From a virus: 58,257 bases of DNA. Positions 1 through 8,890 of this stretch are shown here, in pieces. The notes below the pieces were generated by a model that was given only the letters and a program-made list of their open reading frames with translations, did no database searches and had not been told where the DNA came from. The stretch lies in IMG/VR virus record IMGVR_UViG_3300027971_002004, positions 1-58,257 of that record. The stretch is one strand, 5' to 3'. The position numbers were made by a program, and so were the translations under genes. Within the stretch, counting starts at the first letter, position 1; the number at the start of each line of letters is the position of its first letter.

Positions 1-640
1 CGGGAATATATTTGTTCCCCCAGACATAGATATAAGGAGGACTATTAGGATCTGGTCTCCATGTCATGTCGAATCTAGTTTTATCAATTGGTTGAACTTC
101 TACCCATTTGTCTAGTTTGGGTAACAACTCTATTAATTCATTCATATATTTTATATGAATAGCGTCTTTTACATGATACTCTACGACCGAGCTAATTTCT
201 GGTGGGAATAATTTACAACCCCATTTGTATATATAAGGTGGATCAGTTGGATCTGGGTGCCATGAGAAATCAAATTTAGATTCATCAATTGAGTCAAGTA
301 TTATCCATGAATTTGATTTTTCATTGCGACGTTGTAGCGGATTTACGTCTGCACGATAAAGTGATAAGGGCAATTCATTGGTAGTATTACACAGCCAAGT
401 ACCTGAATCTTTTTGGTGTTGGCTAGGCCAAATGTTGATATGTTCTTCAGCCCATACATCTTCATCAGGTAAAAACTCAAAATCAAAATCCCAATCGAAT
501 TTTCGATAATCACAATATTCATTGATTATCCAAAAATGTTCTGTGGTGCACTGTTGTCTAGCGTCAGCTAAATTAAGTGCGTGTTTTTCTCTAGGGTGGG
601 CGTTTGGTTTATTACCGTAATAAAATACATCTCTTAGCAT
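1..640 (-). CDS. Aromatic WxPDP-repeat protein, 3' end beyond the window
   Basis: An open reading frame starts at an ATG at 640 (first residues MLRDVFYYGNKPNAHPRE) and runs without a stop through the window edge, giving at least 213 residues. It carries three copies of a roughly 35-residue unit. The two clear copies read FDFSWHPDPTDPPYIYKWG (about 205-310) and FDMTWRPDPNSPPYIYVWG (about 3-107). A more diverged copy, FDWDFDFEFLPDEDVW with INIWPSQHQ, lies at about 420-540. Each copy is preceded by a W-[IV]-x stretch and ends in an aromatic WG or WP. Similar units are, to my knowledge, found in phage proteins annotated as glycosyltransferase-like, but I cannot assign an activity. It is the last gene of the minus-strand modification cluster seen here, 38 bases after the oxygenase stop codon. 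Confidence 0.8.
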   Translation of the reverse strand, partial: MLRDVFYYGNKPNAHPREKHALNLADARQQCTTEHFWIINEYCDYRKFDWDFDFEFLPDEDVWAEEHINIWPSQHQKDSGTWLCNTTNELPLSLYRADVNPLQRRNEKSNSWIILDSIDESKFDFSWHPDPTDPPYIYKWGCKLFPPEISSVVEYHVKDAIHIKYMNELIELLPKLDKWVEVQPIDKTRFDMTWRPDPNSPPYIYVWGNKYIP

Positions 641-678
641 AATTATACTTATGCAATAATAAGCATGTTATAAAGTTT

Positions 679-1374
679 TTATCTACCGTCAACTGTTCCC
701 ATAGGCACAGTAGTCCACATTACTATAGCTCTTTTAGTTGTTATACCATTATCAAAAAAGTAATCGCTAGTATGGAACTTTGCTCTGGAAGCGGCTGACA
801 AGTCACCCTTCTTCCACGGGAATATTTGTTCTATACTTAAATATGGCACCTCTTCGGTCATTACTACTTTTTTTAAATATTTGTTAAATGTTTCTTCACT
901 GATACTATTTAAAATTGGAGGATTTGTTTGTTCAATCCAATCAACAACCGTTTTAATATGTAATGCTTCCTGATCAAAAATAATAGTGTTTGAATTATAA
1001 TCGGCTAGTGGAATAATAAAAGTCCAAGCAGGTGTCATCCCCTCACCGGGTATTATTGTGTACTCTACGCCGGGTTCATTTGATGCATCAGTGTGTATAC
1101 TATACGGGTGAAAACTTTCTAAAATATGACAATCATCAATGAAAATGTCTTTGTGAAAGTGTTGTTGTAGTTTAGGCAAAAGTATTTCTTTTAGTCTAAC
1201 ATGGGTATCATTATAGATTCTGAAATCCCATATGTTTGCCATTTTAAATGTGCCCTTGACAGTTTCATTAATATCTACATTTAATGTTGTCATTCCCTTA
1301 GTATGCATATCTTCTATTTCTGTGATTTCGTCATCAGAGAGAAAGTTATGTATGGTTCTAGTATCAATTATCAT
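679..1374 (-). CDS. 2OG-Fe(II) oxygenase-like protein
   Basis: This 231-residue protein has the spacing expected of a 2-oxoglutarate/Fe(II)-dependent dioxygenase of the phytanoyl-CoA/prolyl hydroxylase type. H94 and D96 form the HxD motif in PYSIHTDAS, H201 in AKFHTSDYF is the likely distal iron ligand, and R215 in KRAIVMW is the likely 2-oxoglutarate anchor. Such enzymes hydroxylate or desaturate proteins, sugars or small molecules; the substrate here is unknown. The ATG at 1374 overlaps the end of the upstream radical SAM gene by 11 bases and is preceded by a purine-rich GGAGAGG, so translation is probably coupled. It lies directly downstream of eight radical SAM genes, which suggests it is a further oxidative tailoring step of the same pathway. 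The fold call is fairly firm, the role is inferred. Confidence 0.72.
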   Translation of the reverse strand: MIIDTRTIHNFLSDDEITEIEDMHTKGMTTLNVDINETVKGTFKMANIWDFRIYNDTHVRLKEILLPKLQQHFHKDIFIDDCHILESFHPYSIHTDASNEPGVEYTIIPGEGMTPAWTFIIPLADYNSNTIIFDQEALHIKTVVDWIEQTNPPILNSISEETFNKYLKKVVMTEEVPYLSIEQIFPWKKGDLSAASRAKFHTSDYFFDNGITTKRAIVMWTTVPMGTVDGR

Positions 1375-3418
1375 TTATAACCTCTCCTATTTCCTCCCAT
1401 TTACCGGTACCTATATAATGATAGTTAAATGAGAAATCAACATCTTTGTATTGTTCAAGCATTCTTTCTATTTTTGCTTCTTTTTCGCTAGGTATTTGAG
1501 GAGTTTTAACGTGTTTAGCTATGCGTTCTGCAATAAAAGTATTACTTGATGTTTTTTCAAGATTTTTCCACTTTGATCTGCTCCAAGCATGTTGGGGTTG
1601 TTTATAATCTAATTCAAAGTCTGCACTCCAAGTACCATCTTCTTCTATACTAAAATTGTAAACAGCAGTAAAATCATAATCTACCGAACTTCCATATTCT
1701 GCAAAATCTTCATCTTTGTTATAATGAATTCTTATATCGTACTTTCCTAGTATGTGCCAAAATATTCTAAGAACAGGAAATATATCATTTATCAATGAAT
1801 CAGCAAATGCTCCTTTGCCTGTCTGAATAATATTAAAATTCATATTTTCTTCAAGTTCAAGATTTACTTTTCTTTCATTTATTTTATCATAATTTATTTT
1901 ATAAAAATTGCCAATTGTAGGTCGCAATGCGGCTATGTTAAAATCTAAGAAATCATGTCCTGACACTTGAATTTCTTTAGCCCAATGTACTAATATGTCT
2001 AATCCTTTTCGTTTAACTAATGAATGGACTTTAGTATTATTGTAGTTAGTACAAATACTATTACCCAAATAACAAACATCGATTAGATCGTATCTTTCAG
2101 TGTCTTGTGTAATAATGGCATTGGTATCAAACCAAAACATATTAACGCTTACACATGCCATTGTTCCTGAAGGTAACAAATTCCAATTCAATACTAATGT
2201 TTCATAATAATTATATGCTGATTCAGTAGGAAATCCTACAAACCATAAACCAGTATGACGCATTCCCACTGCACCACTATCTTCTACATTTGCTAACACA
2301 TCTGCCACAGTAATTTTTTTGTTAATGTCCTTTAGTACTTTATCTGAACCTGATTCAATACCTAGACCAAATCCATAGCATCCAGAATCTTTTAATGTTT
2401 GCAGATACTCTCTATCCATTCGTTTATCACATCTGGCTAAACCATTCCATATAACCTTTACATTATTATCAATAAGACCTTTAGCAAAAATTAATAATTG
2501 TTTAAGATCACCGTTGACTAAACTATCAACAAAGTTAAGTTCAGTTATCTTATATGTGTTATATAACTCTATAATCTCATCAAGTAAAGCAAGACCTGAT
2601 CTTTCTCTAAACTTCCAGTAGTGTGTTTCATTACAGAATACACATTTAGCAATACATCCTCTACTGATTTCAATATCGATACCTTTTGATCTATATAGAT
2701 CAAAATCATAATCTCTGTAATTAGATGCAGGCATATTATCAAGGCTGGCTCTGACTTCGCCCTTTTCAATTAATAATTTATGACCTAATCTAGGAACATT
2801 ATTTTCAACTTCATCTAGTATTTTTAATAAAAGACTTTCACCTTCACCTGCAACGGTATAATCATATGGCTTTGACAACAAATGATTTTCATTCCATATG
2901 TTAGCTATAATATTAACTCCACCGACTATTATAACAATCTCTGGTAATTCAGCCCTGATCTTGTTTACTAACCAGTCCATAGGAAGTTCGTTGCAATAAT
3001 ATTGTGTAAATCCTACTATAGTAGGACGTAATTTTTTAATACGTTCAAAACAATCTAAAAGATGTTTTTCTAAATGGGGATGTATATCTTGATGATAATT
3101 AGGATATATCCATTTCCAATCTCGATTAGTATGCCAAGGATCGTAATCTAGTCCCCAATTTACATGGTCGTTATGGGCAACAATATTCATATCAATGCTT
3201 GTAGTTTTATAACCGTTTGCTTCTGCTAATGCTGATAACCTAGCTAGATTATAAGGAGGACCTCTGATTGACCAAGAAGGGATTAAAACAAATACTATAC
3301 TTGTCTTTTTAGTAATTTCAATGGGTTGTGCTTCTATATTTGAAGGCACAATTTCATCAGTCCTCTTTACAGTGGACTCCATACTTGCAACTTTGTGTAA
3401 TAAATTATCTGACCACAT
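1364..3418 (-). CDS. B12-binding-domain radical SAM enzyme (paralogue 1)
   Basis: This 684-residue protein has the architecture of cobalamin-binding-domain radical SAM enzymes. A Rossmann-like N-terminal region at about 40-205 contains IPSWSIRGPPYNLARL, IVIIVGG and AGEGE. A radical SAM core follows, with CxxxCxxC at C255, C259 and C262 (RGCIAKCVFC). No canonical DxHxxG lower-ligand motif is visible, as in many members of this class. A C-terminal region of about 200 residues is unassigned. The protein is a clear paralogue of the gene at 6573-8888, sharing a YWKFR/FWKFR segment after the cluster, NFVDSLVNGDL/WFVDSLANGDI, and GxESGSxKVL. It starts at an ATATATG context three bases after the previous stop codon. 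Class members methylate unactivated carbons or make cyclisations; the substrate here is unknown. Confidence 0.85.
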   Translation of the reverse strand: MWSDNLLHKVASMESTVKRTDEIVPSNIEAQPIEITKKTSIVFVLIPSWSIRGPPYNLARLSALAEANGYKTTSIDMNIVAHNDHVNWGLDYDPWHTNRDWKWIYPNYHQDIHPHLEKHLLDCFERIKKLRPTIVGFTQYYCNELPMDWLVNKIRAELPEIVIIVGGVNIIANIWNENHLLSKPYDYTVAGEGESLLLKILDEVENNVPRLGHKLLIEKGEVRASLDNMPASNYRDYDFDLYRSKGIDIEISRGCIAKCVFCNETHYWKFRERSGLALLDEIIELYNTYKITELNFVDSLVNGDLKQLLIFAKGLIDNNVKVIWNGLARCDKRMDREYLQTLKDSGCYGFGLGIESGSDKVLKDINKKITVADVLANVEDSGAVGMRHTGLWFVGFPTESAYNYYETLVLNWNLLPSGTMACVSVNMFWFDTNAIITQDTERYDLIDVCYLGNSICTNYNNTKVHSLVKRKGLDILVHWAKEIQVSGHDFLDFNIAALRPTIGNFYKINYDKINERKVNLELEENMNFNIIQTGKGAFADSLINDIFPVLRIFWHILGKYDIRIHYNKDEDFAEYGSSVDYDFTAVYNFSIEEDGTWSADFELDYKQPQHAWSRSKWKNLEKTSSNTFIAERIAKHVKTPQIPSEKEAKIERMLEQYKDVDFSFNYHYIGTGKWEEIGEVINDN

Positions 3419-3421
3419 ATA

Positions 3422-4516
3422 TTAAAAAGGTTTATAAATTTTAGGGTAATTAGTTACTTCTGGCATATTTAATACTTCAAGTAATCTAGCGTATCTTGGA
3501 GAAGTCTCAAGCCAAACTGCTTTGTCTCGGAATAGAAAGTCAGGCATATGATCTCCTTGTAATATCGGGTGTATGTGAATCATCGGTAAATTATCCGGGT
3601 ACTTATATGCTAACCTAATTAATTCCGGAATAGATTCAAAATTATCTTCTTGTAATACTACAATCCAGGCCCAATCTACAGTATTGTCAGGGTGCTTTAA
3701 TCTAGATTCATATAGATAATCTAAGTTTTTCCACAATGTAGCCCAATGACCACCAAGCCTAACCTTATCATAGCTTTCTTCATTTCCTGCATCAATACTA
3801 ATCTTAACAATTTTTGTTTGAGTAAACAAAGTCGCATGTTTGTTTTGCATTTTCTCAGTCATTAATACGCCATTGGTTAATAGAGTATATCTTAGATTAG
3901 GCCATAGTTCTGGATTTGTAAAACACTTTCTAGTTTCAAATTCATGTCTATATATACTACTACTGAAAATGTCACCAATACCATCTATTTCTAAATCTAC
4001 TCGGTGATCATGAGGTTGTTCAAATAAAGAATCAAGTACTGATCCTATAATTTTTGCGGCTTTTTCACGTTGTTCACCCAAGAATGTTACCTTTTCTACT
4101 CTACATGACGGGCAATATAAATTACAAGTACCGTCTACTGATAGATTGATTTCAGTAGGTAATGCGTTAATTGTAGTATTGAATGTTTCTTTTAAGGGAA
4201 ATTTTTCAGCATGATGAATAAAATGGCATACTTTTTTGTCGCAATATTTGTAAGAACTATCAAGTATAGATTGTCTAATTAAGTTAGCCTTCTTGCCTGA
4301 CCAAATTTCTTGAACACTTTCTGTTAATACATTTCCGATTACCGCAGGTAACCATTGGGGACAACATATTATTACATCACCGTTCTGAAGAACCATAATC
4401 TTACGAAAAGGTTCGGGGCATACCCTACCCGTCAAAGAGGGCAATTTACTTACATCATTTTCATCAAAGTCTTGGTAATATAAATCACCAAATACCGGGT
4501 CAGATAGTTTTTTCAT
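3422..4516 (-). CDS. Radical SAM protein with N-terminal SPASM/twitch-like cysteines
   Basis: This 364-residue protein has an N-terminal auxiliary-cluster-like region with C33, the pair C51-C52 and C92/C97 (GRVCPEPF, GDVIICCPQW, KYCDKKVCHF). The radical SAM motif follows at C131, C135 and C138 (CNLYCPSC). The usual GGEP glycine motif after the cluster is replaced by EIDGIGDIF, as in some other SPASM enzymes. It starts with ATGA-type overlap with the upstream gene (4513-4516) in the context AAAGATATATG, without a clear Shine-Dalgarno sequence. The architecture suggests peptide or protein modification or a carbohydrate dehydrogenase-type reaction, but no substrate can be named. It is sandwiched between two other radical SAM genes in one transcription unit. 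Confidence 0.82.
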   Translation of the reverse strand: MKKLSDPVFGDLYYQDFDENDVSKLPSLTGRVCPEPFRKIMVLQNGDVIICCPQWLPAVIGNVLTESVQEIWSGKKANLIRQSILDSSYKYCDKKVCHFIHHAEKFPLKETFNTTINALPTEINLSVDGTCNLYCPSCRVEKVTFLGEQREKAAKIIGSVLDSLFEQPHDHRVDLEIDGIGDIFSSSIYRHEFETRKCFTNPELWPNLRYTLLTNGVLMTEKMQNKHATLFTQTKIVKISIDAGNEESYDKVRLGGHWATLWKNLDYLYESRLKHPDNTVDWAWIVVLQEDNFESIPELIRLAYKYPDNLPMIHIHPILQGDHMPDFLFRDKAVWLETSPRYARLLEVLNMPEVTNYPKIYKPF

Positions 4517-5859
4517 ATATCTTTATTTATCTTTGCAAACGACGGGGTACCTGCAGCCGGATGCCATGACAACTCTGGAAAAGTTTTAAGAAAATTAGTA
4601 CCACGTGCCTCATCTAATTTGTTGAACCATTCACTTGATGAATCATGATTAATAATCACTGGCTCATCAATTGCTTTATGAAATCTCTCTATATTATCAT
4701 GTAATGTTGTTATTGCAGATTCCCTAACACTAACATTCTTTAACGGAACCATTACATCAACATACCATTCTTGAAATTCACGCAAGCTAGTATGTAGGAA
4801 TTCTTTCCATTCAGGCGTAGCACATGATATCGATAAATGTTCAGGGTGCATCAAAATTATATTATGAAAATCACATTCCCATTCAGATGAATCATAAAAG
4901 GTACTTGATAACAGTTTTTGCTCAGTTATAAATTCTACCATTTCTTTCATACGATGTGTGTTCATAATACTCCATGTAGGAGTCAATGTCCATTTTTGTC
5001 GTTCACCGGTTAACGCATTATTTAACCTATGTAGATTTTTTACTATTGTATCTAATTCTAACGGATAGCGAGAATAGTGAAGTCTGTCTCTATCTACTTC
5101 ATCCATACTTACTAAAATCTTTAATTTTTTAATACGAGCCCAATACTCCAACACATCAATATCTTTATATTTTAAAGAAGTTAAATTAGTACTGTAGCAA
5201 AAATGAGTACCATCATCAAATTTTCCGGCTTCATCCATTGCTTTTAATATAGCAAAATGTTCTGGTTGAATTAATGGTTCACCTCCAGCTAAGTATACGT
5301 CATCTGCATATTTGGCTTGAGATTTAATAGTATTAATAAACTTTTCCTTGTTGATTGAACTTGTGTTAAATTTTTCTGTCGTGGCGTTTAGTGGCCACAT
5401 CTTGTTAACAACATCTACCCAAGCACTGCTATATTTTGTACTACAAGGTGTACATGCTAGATTACATAAATTACTAAATCTAAAATCCCATCTGTAAATT
5501 TTCATTTCTTTCATGGAACCATCTTCTTCAGTACCTTCTTCAACCAATTCTTCGTATTTTTTTCCATACAAGTTATTGTAGAAATTTCTTATAGTATTTG
5601 TATTGCCCCATTCTTCTTCCTTAAGGCATCTATCACAATTCTTAGCGGGTATTTCATTTAGCATATTTTTTCTAAATGTTTTGTAATTATCATTATTCCA
5701 TATTACTTCAATTTCATCTTCATACAGATTACCCATTGGTTTTCCAATTGCCGCAATACAACATGGTTGTATATCGCCGTTTGGCATATTATGAACATGC
5801 ACCCAAGGTGCCATGCAAAATACTTTACTCTCTTTTAATCTAAATTCTTTGTTTGACAT
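4513..5859 (-). CDS. N-terminal twitch-domain radical SAM protein
   Basis: This 448-residue protein matches the phage-abundant twitch domain-containing radical SAM family (N_Twi_rSAM type) in organisation. Cysteines C15 (FCMAPWVH), C33-C34 (QPCCIA) and C75/C78 (CDRCLKEEE) form the likely N-terminal auxiliary cluster. The radical SAM core begins DFRFSNLCNLACTPC, with C132, C136 and C139, and has a classical GGEP motif (YLAGGEPLI). Family members are common in T4-like marine phages, but to my knowledge none has a proven substrate. The gene is preceded by an ATAAATA late-promoter-like motif at about 5880-5889, making it a possible internal transcription start within the cluster. The last codons encode KINKDI from a sequence that itself contains GATAAATA. 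Confidence 0.87.
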   Translation of the reverse strand: MSNKEFRLKESKVFCMAPWVHVHNMPNGDIQPCCIAAIGKPMGNLYEDEIEVIWNNDNYKTFRKNMLNEIPAKNCDRCLKEEEWGNTNTIRNFYNNLYGKKYEELVEEGTEEDGSMKEMKIYRWDFRFSNLCNLACTPCSTKYSSAWVDVVNKMWPLNATTEKFNTSSINKEKFINTIKSQAKYADDVYLAGGEPLIQPEHFAILKAMDEAGKFDDGTHFCYSTNLTSLKYKDIDVLEYWARIKKLKILVSMDEVDRDRLHYSRYPLELDTIVKNLHRLNNALTGERQKWTLTPTWSIMNTHRMKEMVEFITEQKLLSSTFYDSSEWECDFHNIILMHPEHLSISCATPEWKEFLHTSLREFQEWYVDVMVPLKNVSVRESAITTLHDNIERFHKAIDEPVIINHDSSSEWFNKLDEARGTNFLKTFPELSWHPAAGTPSFAKINKDI

Positions 5860-5887
5860 ATATTAATATTTCTCGGTTGTATTTATT

Positions 5888-6586
5888 TTATAACCATAAT
5901 GGAGTTTTAATGATCCTACCCTGATCATTTACACGTGGCATATGAAATTTTGTCAGAGTCCACGGTCTATAATCTAATGTACCTACAGTCTTTTTTATTA
6001 AGCGAACACATTTGCCATGAAATGTAATCTCTATTTCTTTGTCTATAGCAAAATCAACAAATGCTCTGTAAATATGACAATGAGTAATATCATCACCAAA
6101 TATAAAGCCTCCTTCTGGCAAAAGATCCCAACAATAATTTAAATTATCTATTGTATCATCGTACATATGATTTGTATCTAGTAATATTCCAGATATAGGT
6201 TTTATACGTAAACTTTTACAATCTCCGGTATACAAAACAATATTACTAAAATCTTCTACTTGTAACTGTTGTACTGTTAGTAGATCGTTAACACTTAATT
6301 CAGGAAAATCAATACGATCTCTGAGGTCTACCATCATTGGATTATCCTCTGAAAAGGCAGTTGCAAAGTCATTTAAATCTATAGTATGTATACACATATT
6401 AGGTAATGCTTTGGCAAACATTACGGCTGTTCCTCCAATTAAGGTACCCAATTCTAGTATGTGTGATCCCGGGGGTAGTGTCGATAAACTCTCAATCATC
6501 CATTGTACATCCCAGGGCGGAATTGCTGAAAATGGCGTATCTAACAATTTTTGTTTTATATAACTTCTCTGCTCATCCGTTAGCAT
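5888..6586 (-). CDS. Class I SAM-dependent methyltransferase
   Basis: I use the ATG at 6586 (MLTDEQRSYIK, 232 residues) rather than the longer frame starting at 6703. This start overlaps the upstream gene by 14 bases, while the extra N-terminus lies wholly inside that gene and is lysine-rich. The SAM-binding glycine motif ILELGTLIGGTAVMFA lies at about residues 43-58, an acidic IHTIDLND follows, and GFIFGDDITHCHIYRAF fits the later strand of a Methyltransf_24-like fold. This type commonly O- or N-methylates sugars or small molecules. It is the only conventional methyltransferase among the radical SAM genes, so it could act on the same product or supply a finishing methyl group. Its start has the ATATATG context shared with several neighbours. 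Confidence 0.82.
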   Translation of the reverse strand: MLTDEQRSYIKQKLLDTPFSAIPPWDVQWMIESLSTLPPGSHILELGTLIGGTAVMFAKALPNMCIHTIDLNDFATAFSEDNPMMVDLRDRIDFPELSVNDLLTVQQLQVEDFSNIVLYTGDCKSLRIKPISGILLDTNHMYDDTIDNLNYCWDLLPEGGFIFGDDITHCHIYRAFVDFAIDKEIEITFHGKCVRLIKKTVGTLDYRPWTLTKFHMPRVNDQGRIIKTPLWL

Positions 6587-8888
6587 ATATAGGTATTTCT
6601 TTTTTCTTTTTATAATGTATTGATTCTTTAGTTTGTATTGAATCAGTTTTCCAATCAGATACATTTCCTTGTTTCTCAAAAACTTCAGTAAAGCTTTGGT
6701 CAAGTTTAGCTCGTTCTAATGCATAATGTTCTTTATTAATTTCTTCTAAAGTATCATGGTCAAACGTATGACTAACAGATATGTTATAATCTCCGTTAAC
6801 ATCTATTGACATTTTTACTTTAGCAGTATATATACACGTAATTAGTCCACCAAATGTTTCAAAGTCAGTTATTGGATCACATGTAAATTCAAAATCATAC
6901 TTACCATAATAAATGTACAATGCATACGCAAACGCAAAATATTCATTGATGACAGTCTTACTTAGTGTAGTATCACCACACTGATTAAAATCTACATGTG
7001 AATCATATTCTAAATATTCTGTTTTTGGATCATTGTGTACATTAAATGTGTAGAAATCTTTTATTACATTATATCTCTGTGAATTTATAGCAACACTATC
7101 AGAATGGTCTTTAATTATTTCTAACCAAATATGAAATAATTTTAATCTGACAAAACGATGTATTAATGTGTTTTTATAATCAGTGGTATACCATTGTTTT
7201 AAGAATACATTATCCCATGGTCTTTCAGTCCATTGAATACCATACTTTTGCCAAGCAGTGTCCAAATCACTCTTGTGACTAGGACTAGCTCCAAAGCCCG
7301 GACTAATAGCAGTAACCCATTTCCTACAATTATATATTAATTGAAGGCTATGAAATGCATCAATAGGTTCTTCAGTTGGGAAACCTACCATCCAATTAGC
7401 ATGATTAAACATACCTATCTTTTTACCATTTCTGAAGTTATCTTCTATTTCCCAAACTTTAATTTTCTTCTTCATGTCGTCAAGTACTTTTTGACTACCG
7501 CTTTCTACTCCAAAGCTTAAAGCTGAACAACCGCTATCAGATATTTTTTTGAATACTTCTTCAGTCATTCTACCGTCACATCGGGCGTAACTATTCCAAC
7601 GAATTTTCCACGGCTTTTCTATTAGTAAATCAAGTAATGTAACAAAGTTCTTTATATCACCGTTAGCAAGACTATCGACAAACCAAAAATGTTTAATTCC
7701 ATACTCTTGAACTTGATGTTCGATTTCCTCAACTACTCGCTCAGGAGTAGTGCTTCTAAATTTCCAAAAATGTGTCTCTGTGCAAAAACTACATTTTGCA
7801 ACACATCCCCTGGATGTTTCAATACTAGCACCGGACATCAAATAATTAGATAATACATAATCGCTATAATCAGGGTAAGCATATACATCCAAGTCTAGTC
7901 TGCTATCAACTGATCCTACTATTTGATTCAATGGGTATTCTTTTGGAAGAGTCTCTAATGTATATAAAAGTGTTTCTTCTGCTTCACCTACAAAGATATA
8001 GTTGAATATATTTTTTGCATCACTATCAAACCAATATGATCCTGTAATTGTTTCAGGGCCTCCCACAATAAAACAAATATCGGGTACTAATTCTTTGAGA
8101 TATTTGACTAATACCATTGTAGCGAAATAATTTGTTATGTATAAACTAAAGCCAACAACTTTGACTCTTGAAAATGCAATTTCTTCAGCTATACGATACA
8201 ATATCGGCTTTAGATCAGGTAAAATATATTTGTCAAAGTTGTCTTTATCTTGCCATAGAAAATAGCGTTCTGATTTCCAATAATCTTCGCCATGTTCTTT
8301 TAAGAAATAGTGATAAGCTTCAATATTAATATCATAGGATTTGACACTATACCCATTTTTTCTAAGTGTCCCTGTTAATTTAGAGAGGTTATAAGGAGGA
8401 AATAGTATTCCCCATGAAGGAGCCATCACCATTGCAATTCTAAATTTATCTGTCTTTGCCCACGGCGTGTCTGAGTATACTTGTATGAATTCATTTACCC
8501 CATTTACTTCAGGACCGTTTTCTTTTAATAAATGTTTTGAAACAATTTGATCTCTATCACCATATACTTGTTTTTTAGCTTCTTCTTCCAGGTCAGATAC
8601 TTCACTGAGCATAAGGTGAATCTGTTTACGTTTATTTCTTAAATCTATTAATTCAGGTCCACTTAGTTCTGGAAATCTACTAAAGGCAATTTGTATATAT
8701 TCATCAGGACAGTTTGGATTCAATACAGCGGCTCTGGCTACAGACGAATCAACTTCATCCGCACAGAATGCTCTGAGTAACCATAATGGACAGGTCTTTT
8801 CAGTTGCTAAGATTGACCTATCATTGGGGTGAAGTGCTAAGACTAATCTGTCTTTATATTGTTGATCCAATTCAGGTGAGTAGTTCAT
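6573..8888 (-). CDS. B12-binding-domain radical SAM enzyme with LRV-like N-terminus (paralogue 2)
   Basis: The ATG at 8888 (MNYSPELDQQYKDR, 771 residues) is chosen because it lies three bases after the upstream stop; a start at 8927 would sit inside the previous gene. Residues about 10-70 resemble leucine-rich-repeat-variant units (LALHPNDRSILA, ARAAVLNPNCPDEYIQIAF). This module is absent from its paralogue at 1364-3418. A B12-binding-like region follows (AMVMAPSWGILFPPYNLSKL, ICFIVGGPET, FVGEAEETL), then the radical SAM motif RGCVAKCSFC with C362, C366 and C369. The C-terminal 250 residues are unassigned but related to the paralogue. The LRV-like part may bind a partner or substrate protein. 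The reaction is likely a cobalamin-assisted radical methylation or rearrangement, substrate unknown. Confidence 0.86.
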   Translation of the reverse strand: MNYSPELDQQYKDRLVLALHPNDRSILATEKTCPLWLLRAFCADEVDSSVARAAVLNPNCPDEYIQIAFSRFPELSGPELIDLRNKRKQIHLMLSEVSDLEEEAKKQVYGDRDQIVSKHLLKENGPEVNGVNEFIQVYSDTPWAKTDKFRIAMVMAPSWGILFPPYNLSKLTGTLRKNGYSVKSYDINIEAYHYFLKEHGEDYWKSERYFLWQDKDNFDKYILPDLKPILYRIAEEIAFSRVKVVGFSLYITNYFATMVLVKYLKELVPDICFIVGGPETITGSYWFDSDAKNIFNYIFVGEAEETLLYTLETLPKEYPLNQIVGSVDSRLDLDVYAYPDYSDYVLSNYLMSGASIETSRGCVAKCSFCTETHFWKFRSTTPERVVEEIEHQVQEYGIKHFWFVDSLANGDIKNFVTLLDLLIEKPWKIRWNSYARCDGRMTEEVFKKISDSGCSALSFGVESGSQKVLDDMKKKIKVWEIEDNFRNGKKIGMFNHANWMVGFPTEEPIDAFHSLQLIYNCRKWVTAISPGFGASPSHKSDLDTAWQKYGIQWTERPWDNVFLKQWYTTDYKNTLIHRFVRLKLFHIWLEIIKDHSDSVAINSQRYNVIKDFYTFNVHNDPKTEYLEYDSHVDFNQCGDTTLSKTVINEYFAFAYALYIYYGKYDFEFTCDPITDFETFGGLITCIYTAKVKMSIDVNGDYNISVSHTFDHDTLEEINKEHYALERAKLDQSFTEVFEKQGNVSDWKTDSIQTKESIHYKKKKEIPIYANG

Positions 8889-8890
8889 TT

